Origin: Chelatococcus caeni
GTDB lineage: Bacteria; Pseudomonadota; Alphaproteobacteria; Rhizobiales; Beijerinckiaceae
Assembly: GCF_014196925.1 (NCBI RefSeq)
Contig: NZ_JACIEN010000001.1
Location: forward strand, 434,001 to 498,000
Length of the DNA: 64,000 bases
Direction: 5' to 3'
A program made the translations under genes and the position numbers. Numbering within the stretch: position 1 is the stretch's first letter; every line of letters begins with the position of its first letter. Under the pieces are notes generated by a model, which was not told the origin of the DNA, did no database searches, and saw only the letters and a program-made list of their open reading frames with translations. Below are positions 61,502 through 64,000 of this stretch, piece after piece.

Positions 61502-62284
61502 ATGCCGCGCTTTGCCGCCAATCTCTCCATGATGTTCAACGAATGGTCGTTCCTCGACCGCTTCAAGGCGGCGGCCGATGCGGGCTTCGATGCCGTCGAA
61601 TATCTGTTTCCCTATGAGCACGCGCCGGAGGATGTCGCGCGGGCGCTCACCGACAACGGCCTGACGCAGGCCCTGTTCAACTGCCCGCCCGGCGACTGGG
61701 GCAAGGGCGAGCGGGGCATCGCGGCCTTGGCGGGCCGGGAGGAGGAGTTCCGCGCCTCGATCGGCACCGCCCTGCGCTATGCCGCGGCGACGGGCGTGAA
61801 GCGCCTGCATCTCATGAGCGGCCTCGCCGATGCCGCCGATCCTGCCGCCGCGGCGCGTTATCGCGATGCCGTCGCCTTCGCCGCCGACCGGCTCGGCGAG
61901 CAGGGCATCGCCCTCATGCTCGAGCCCATCAACGGCCGCGACATGCCCGGCTATTTCCTCAACGACTTCGGCCGCGCCGTCGCCCTCATCGAGGGGCTCG
62001 GGCGGCCCAACCTGAAGCTGCAGTTCGACATCTACCACCGCCAGATCATGCACGGCGACGTCACCATGGCGCTGCGCGCGCTCCTGCCGGTGACGGGGCA
62101 CATCCAGATCGCCAGCGTGCCCTCGCGCAACGAGCCGGACGGGGAGGAGCTGAACTATCCCTTCCTCTTCGCCGAGCTCGACCGCCTCGGCTATGCCGGC
62201 TTCGTCGGCTGCGAGTACCGCCCGCGCGCCGGGACCGTGGACGGCCTCGGTTGGTTCGAGGTCTATCGGGGCAATCGGGAGTAG
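61502..62284 (+). CDS. otnI: 2-oxo-tetronate isomerase (hydroxypyruvate isomerase-like)
   Basis: A 260-residue TIM-barrel isomerase that converts 2-oxo-tetronate to 3-oxo-tetronate, linking LtnD to OtnK. Starts MPRFAANLSMMFNEWSFLDR, with the metal and acid residues visible in MLEPINGRDMPGYFL, LQFDIYHRQIMHGD and GFVGCEYRP. Length and sequence match the OtnI/Hyi group. It lies 30 bases after ltnD, and a composite repeat begins just after its stop. Confidence 0.92.
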   Translation: MPRFAANLSMMFNEWSFLDRFKAAADAGFDAVEYLFPYEHAPEDVARALTDNGLTQALFNCPPGDWGKGERGIAALAGREEEFRASIGTALRYAAATGVKRLHLMSGLADAADPAAAARYRDAVAFAADRLGEQGIALMLEPINGRDMPGYFLNDFGRAVALIEGLGRPNLKLQFDIYHRQIMHGDVTMALRALLPVTGHIQIASVPSRNEPDGEELNYPFLFAELDRLGYAGFVGCEYRPRAGTVDGLGWFEVYRGNRE

Positions 62285-62291
62285 GGGAGTA

Positions 62292-62526
62292 GGCAGTCGG
62301 CAGTCGGAAGAGGGCTATCGGAAGAGGTGGCACTCGCAGGCACGCCCTCGTGCCCCGGATGCACTGCAGCATGCAATGCTGCGGTGCTGAGCCGGGGCGG
62401 CCATTCGGCGCCTTCGGCGAGTCCTTGCGCTGGTTCCCGGCTCGCATTCCGCTTCGCTGCATGCGTCCGGGAAACGAGGTTGCTCTCGGTTGCAGCGGCC
62501 TGCAATCCGCCCGACTGCCGACTGCC
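62292..62526. repeat. composite repeat, copy 3, bordered by inverted heptamers
   Basis: Module A (62343-62400) and module B (62404-62480) in the same order as at 46.7 kb. Outside them, two copies of GGCAGTC (62292-62305) and two of GACTGCC (62513-62526) form inverted borders of the same heptamer that is expanded nine times at 46911-46973. The whole fills the 247-base gap between otnI and the MarR gene. Confidence 0.82.
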
Positions 62527-62531
62527 AATCC

Positions 62532-62993
62532 TTATGACAGCGCCTGCAGGTCCGCCAGCAGCCGCGCCGCCTCGTCGCCGGAGACGCGGCTGGCGAGCTT
62601 CTTCTGGCACTCCTGCCAGTAGGGATAGGCGGCGGCCAGCGCACGCCGGCCCTCGTCGGTGAGGCTCAGGCGGCGGCTGCGCTTGTCGTCGGGGTCGACG
62701 CTCACGGTGAGGAACCCGCGCCGCTCCAGCGGCTTGAGGTTCGCCGTCAGCGTGGTGCGGTCCATGGCGAGCAGGGAGGAGACCTGGCCGATCTTCGGCG
62801 GCTCGGGCCTATTGAGGGACATCAGCAGCGAGAATTGCCCGCTCGTCAGCCCCACGGGGCGAAGAGCGTCGTCGAAGCGCCGTGCCAGCGCGCGCGCTGC
62901 GCGCTGCACGTGCAGGCACAGGCAGTTGTCGCGCACGTGCAGGGTGACCTCGAAAGGCAGTATCGTTTCGGCCGGCACATCCATCTTTGACAT
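62532..62993 (-). CDS. MarR family transcriptional regulator
   Basis: A 153-residue winged-helix regulator. The core is VGLTSGQFSLLMSLNRPEPP, IGQVSSLLAMDRTTLTANLK (recognition helix) and RRGFLTVSVDPDDKRSRRLS (wing). The N-terminal helix has two closely spaced Cys residues (NCLCLHVQRAAR), so redox sensing as in OhrR-type members is conceivable but unproven. ATG 62993 or ATG 62984 starts it. A perfect palindrome lies just upstream, and the VOC gene is divergent. Confidence 0.9.
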   Translation of the reverse strand: MSKMDVPAETILPFEVTLHVRDNCLCLHVQRAARALARRFDDALRPVGLTSGQFSLLMSLNRPEPPKIGQVSSLLAMDRTTLTANLKPLERRGFLTVSVDPDDKRSRRLSLTDEGRRALAAAYPYWQECQKKLASRVSGDEAARLLADLQALS

Positions 62994-63004
62994 GACTTAT
63001 TAAT

Positions 63005-63016
63005 GTTGATATCAAC
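63005..63016. promoter_or_regulatory. perfect palindrome, probable MarR operator
   Basis: GTTGATATCAAC, a perfect 12-bp palindrome 12 bases upstream of the MarR start in the AT-richest part of the divergent region. Size and symmetry fit an operator for the MarR dimer, giving autorepression and possibly control of the VOC gene. Confidence 0.6.
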
Positions 63017-63146
63017 GTAAAAAGCAATGGGCAAGATCGCCGCAGGCCTGCCCAAATGCGATTGAAGCGGCTCATAGCCGCCGGGCCGGGGGTCGGCAAG
63101 ACGGCCGCGGCGCGACATAAAGACCGGATGGAGGGAGAAGAAGAGG

Positions 63147-63581
63147 ATGGACCGGCAGCAGAAACTCGTTCCGCATCTCGTCGTCGATGGCGCCGCCGCG
63201 GCGATCGACTTCTACCGCCGCGCCTTCGGCGCCGAGGAGGTGATGCGCATGCCGGCCGAGGACGGCAGGCGCCTCATGCATGCGGAGCTCCTCGTGCACG
63301 GCACCAAGCTCTATCTCTGCGACTATTTTCCGGAGTTCTGCGGCGAGGCGAGCGGCGAGGAAAAGGTCGCCCCGCCGCCCGTTATCGGCGGCACGGCCGT
63401 GACGCTGCATCTCGACGTGCCCAATTGCGACGAGGCGGTGGCCAAGGCGCAGGCGGCCGGGGCAACGGTCACCATGCCGCCGGAGGATGCCTTCTGGGGC
63501 GACCGTTACGCCCGCATCCGCGATCCCTTCGGCCATTCCTGGAGCATGGCGCATCGCCTGCCGGGCGCGCAGACGGGTTGA
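63147..63581 (+). CDS. VOC family protein (PhnB/glyoxalase-like)
   Basis: A 144-residue vicinal-oxygen-chelate fold protein of the PhnB-like type. It starts MDRQQKLVPHLVVDGAAAAI, with FYRRAFGAEEVMRMP and the late FWGDRYARIRDPFGHSWSM. His in LVPHLVV is unaligned to a known metal site, so metal use is unclear. There is no signal peptide. Function unknown. It is probably controlled by the divergent MarR regulator. Confidence 0.87.
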   Translation: MDRQQKLVPHLVVDGAAAAIDFYRRAFGAEEVMRMPAEDGRRLMHAELLVHGTKLYLCDYFPEFCGEASGEEKVAPPPVIGGTAVTLHLDVPNCDEAVAKAQAAGATVTMPPEDAFWGDRYARIRDPFGHSWSMAHRLPGAQTG

Positions 63582-63618
63582 AGCTTTACCGACATCCAGG
63601 ACGCGTGGCGCCACTGCC

Positions 63619-63772
63619 ATCCCCTCCCACGAAGTGGTGGGGAGGGTCAGGGTGGGGGGCGGTGCCGCTCGGCGGGGCGGCCGGAGTTTTCAGCAACGAC
63701 AACGGGTTTCGCCGATCATGTGGAGGCTTCCCCCACCCCTAGCCCCTCCCCGCCGCAAGCGGGGGGAGAGGG
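63619..63772. repeat. multi-hairpin palindromic element after the VOC gene
   Basis: CCCTCCCAC pairs with GTGGTGGGGAGGG, and CCCTCCCCGC pairs with GCGGGGGGAG, while GGGTGGGG and CCCCACCC allow pairing across the element. It resembles the element inside xdhB (50252-50372). It fills most of the 238-base gap before the last gene. Confidence 0.7.
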
Positions 63773-63819
63773 ACGGGTCGCTCATCGCTCGTCGGTTGCT
63801 GCCCTCACTCTCGTCCGGC

Positions 63820-64000
63820 TCAATCCACGGCCCGGGTGCTTTCCCTGACCACGAGCTCGACCGGCAGCAGCCGCCGCTCGTCCGTCTTCACCGTCACCGC
63901 GGCCTCGTCGTCCTTCGCCATCAGGGCAAGCAGCATGCGCGCCGCCGTGGTGCCGATGCCGCCGCGCGGCTGGTGCACGGTGGTCAGCGCCGGGACGTAG
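63820..64000 (-). CDS. LacI family regulator, C-terminal part (start outside window)
   Basis: Reading leftwards from the window edge, the last 59 residues before TGA (63820-63822) are visible, including YVPALTTVHQPRGGIGTTAA and LLPVELVVREST. This is the usual C-terminus of LacI/GalR regulators (the LTTVxQP and LPxELVxRxS motifs). Target genes are unknown and may lie beyond the window. Confidence 0.85.
   Translation of the reverse strand, partial: YVPALTTVHQPRGGIGTTAARMLLALMAKDDEAAVTVKTDERRLLPVELVVRESTRAVD

Overview
This is a very GC-rich chromosomal window from an alphaproteobacterium, most likely of the order Hyphomicrobiales (Rhizobiales). Three things support this: a gene transfer agent (GTA) cluster of the Rhodobacter capsulatus type, the rhizobial gene order ccmIEFH (cycHJKL) - degP - response regulator - sensor kinase - glnE - PleC-like kinase, and intergenic palindromic repeats of the type common in Bradyrhizobium-like genomes. 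I cannot name the genus. There is no integrase, transposase, rRNA, tRNA or CRISPR array that I can see.

Layout. 0-7.4 kb: housekeeping and envelope genes (DUF1491, DUF2336, DUF1254/DUF1214 pair, a class A penicillin-binding protein, a YcgN-type cysteine-cluster protein, a GFA-family protein, an L,D-transpeptidase). 7.4-23.4 kb: a complete GTA structural cluster in the order g1 (small terminase) to g15, interrupted by one antisense trypsin-like protease gene and followed by a muramidase fused to a holin-like tail. 23.5-25.9 kb: a feuN-feuP-feuQ-like signalling operon. 26-30 kb: ccmIEFH cytochrome c maturation. 30.2-41.9 kb: an M20 peptidase, degP, a two-component pair, glnE, a repeat-flanked GIY-YIG gene and a PleC-like kinase. 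42-48.4 kb: pepN, a CDF transporter, gloA, a tiny lipoprotein and galM. 48.7-56.3 kb: xdhABC, a PfkB kinase, two small cytochromes c and an enoyl-CoA hydratase. 56.5-62.3 kb: IclR regulator and a four-carbon sugar-acid (threonate/tetronate) catabolic cluster, otnC-otnK-lacI divergent from ltnD-otnI. 62.5-64 kb: a MarR/VOC divergent pair and the end of another LacI regulator.

How the genes work together. The GTA cluster should build a small tailed particle that packages host DNA: terminase, portal, protease and capsid for the head, then adaptor, tail tube, chaperones, a short tape measure, distal tail, hub, peptidase and tip protein. The adjoining muramidase-holin gene would supply lysis. A near-consensus CtrA box and a sigma70-like promoter lie just upstream of the cluster, and a PleC-like kinase (PleC feeds the DivK-CtrA pathway) lies 30 kb away. 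DegP, the two-component systems, the penicillin-binding protein and the L,D-transpeptidase concern envelope maintenance. The otn/ltn genes form one pathway from tetronates to a triose phosphate, with a pair of LacI-type operators in the divergent promoter region.

Most notable: the antisense protease in the GTA head genes, the endolysin-holin fusion with an internal in-frame start, a GIY-YIG endonuclease gene bracketed by inverted copies of a palindromic repeat, a palindromic repeat lying inside the reading frame near the start of xdhB, and a PhoP-type direct repeat that implies a leaderless start for the feuN-like gene.
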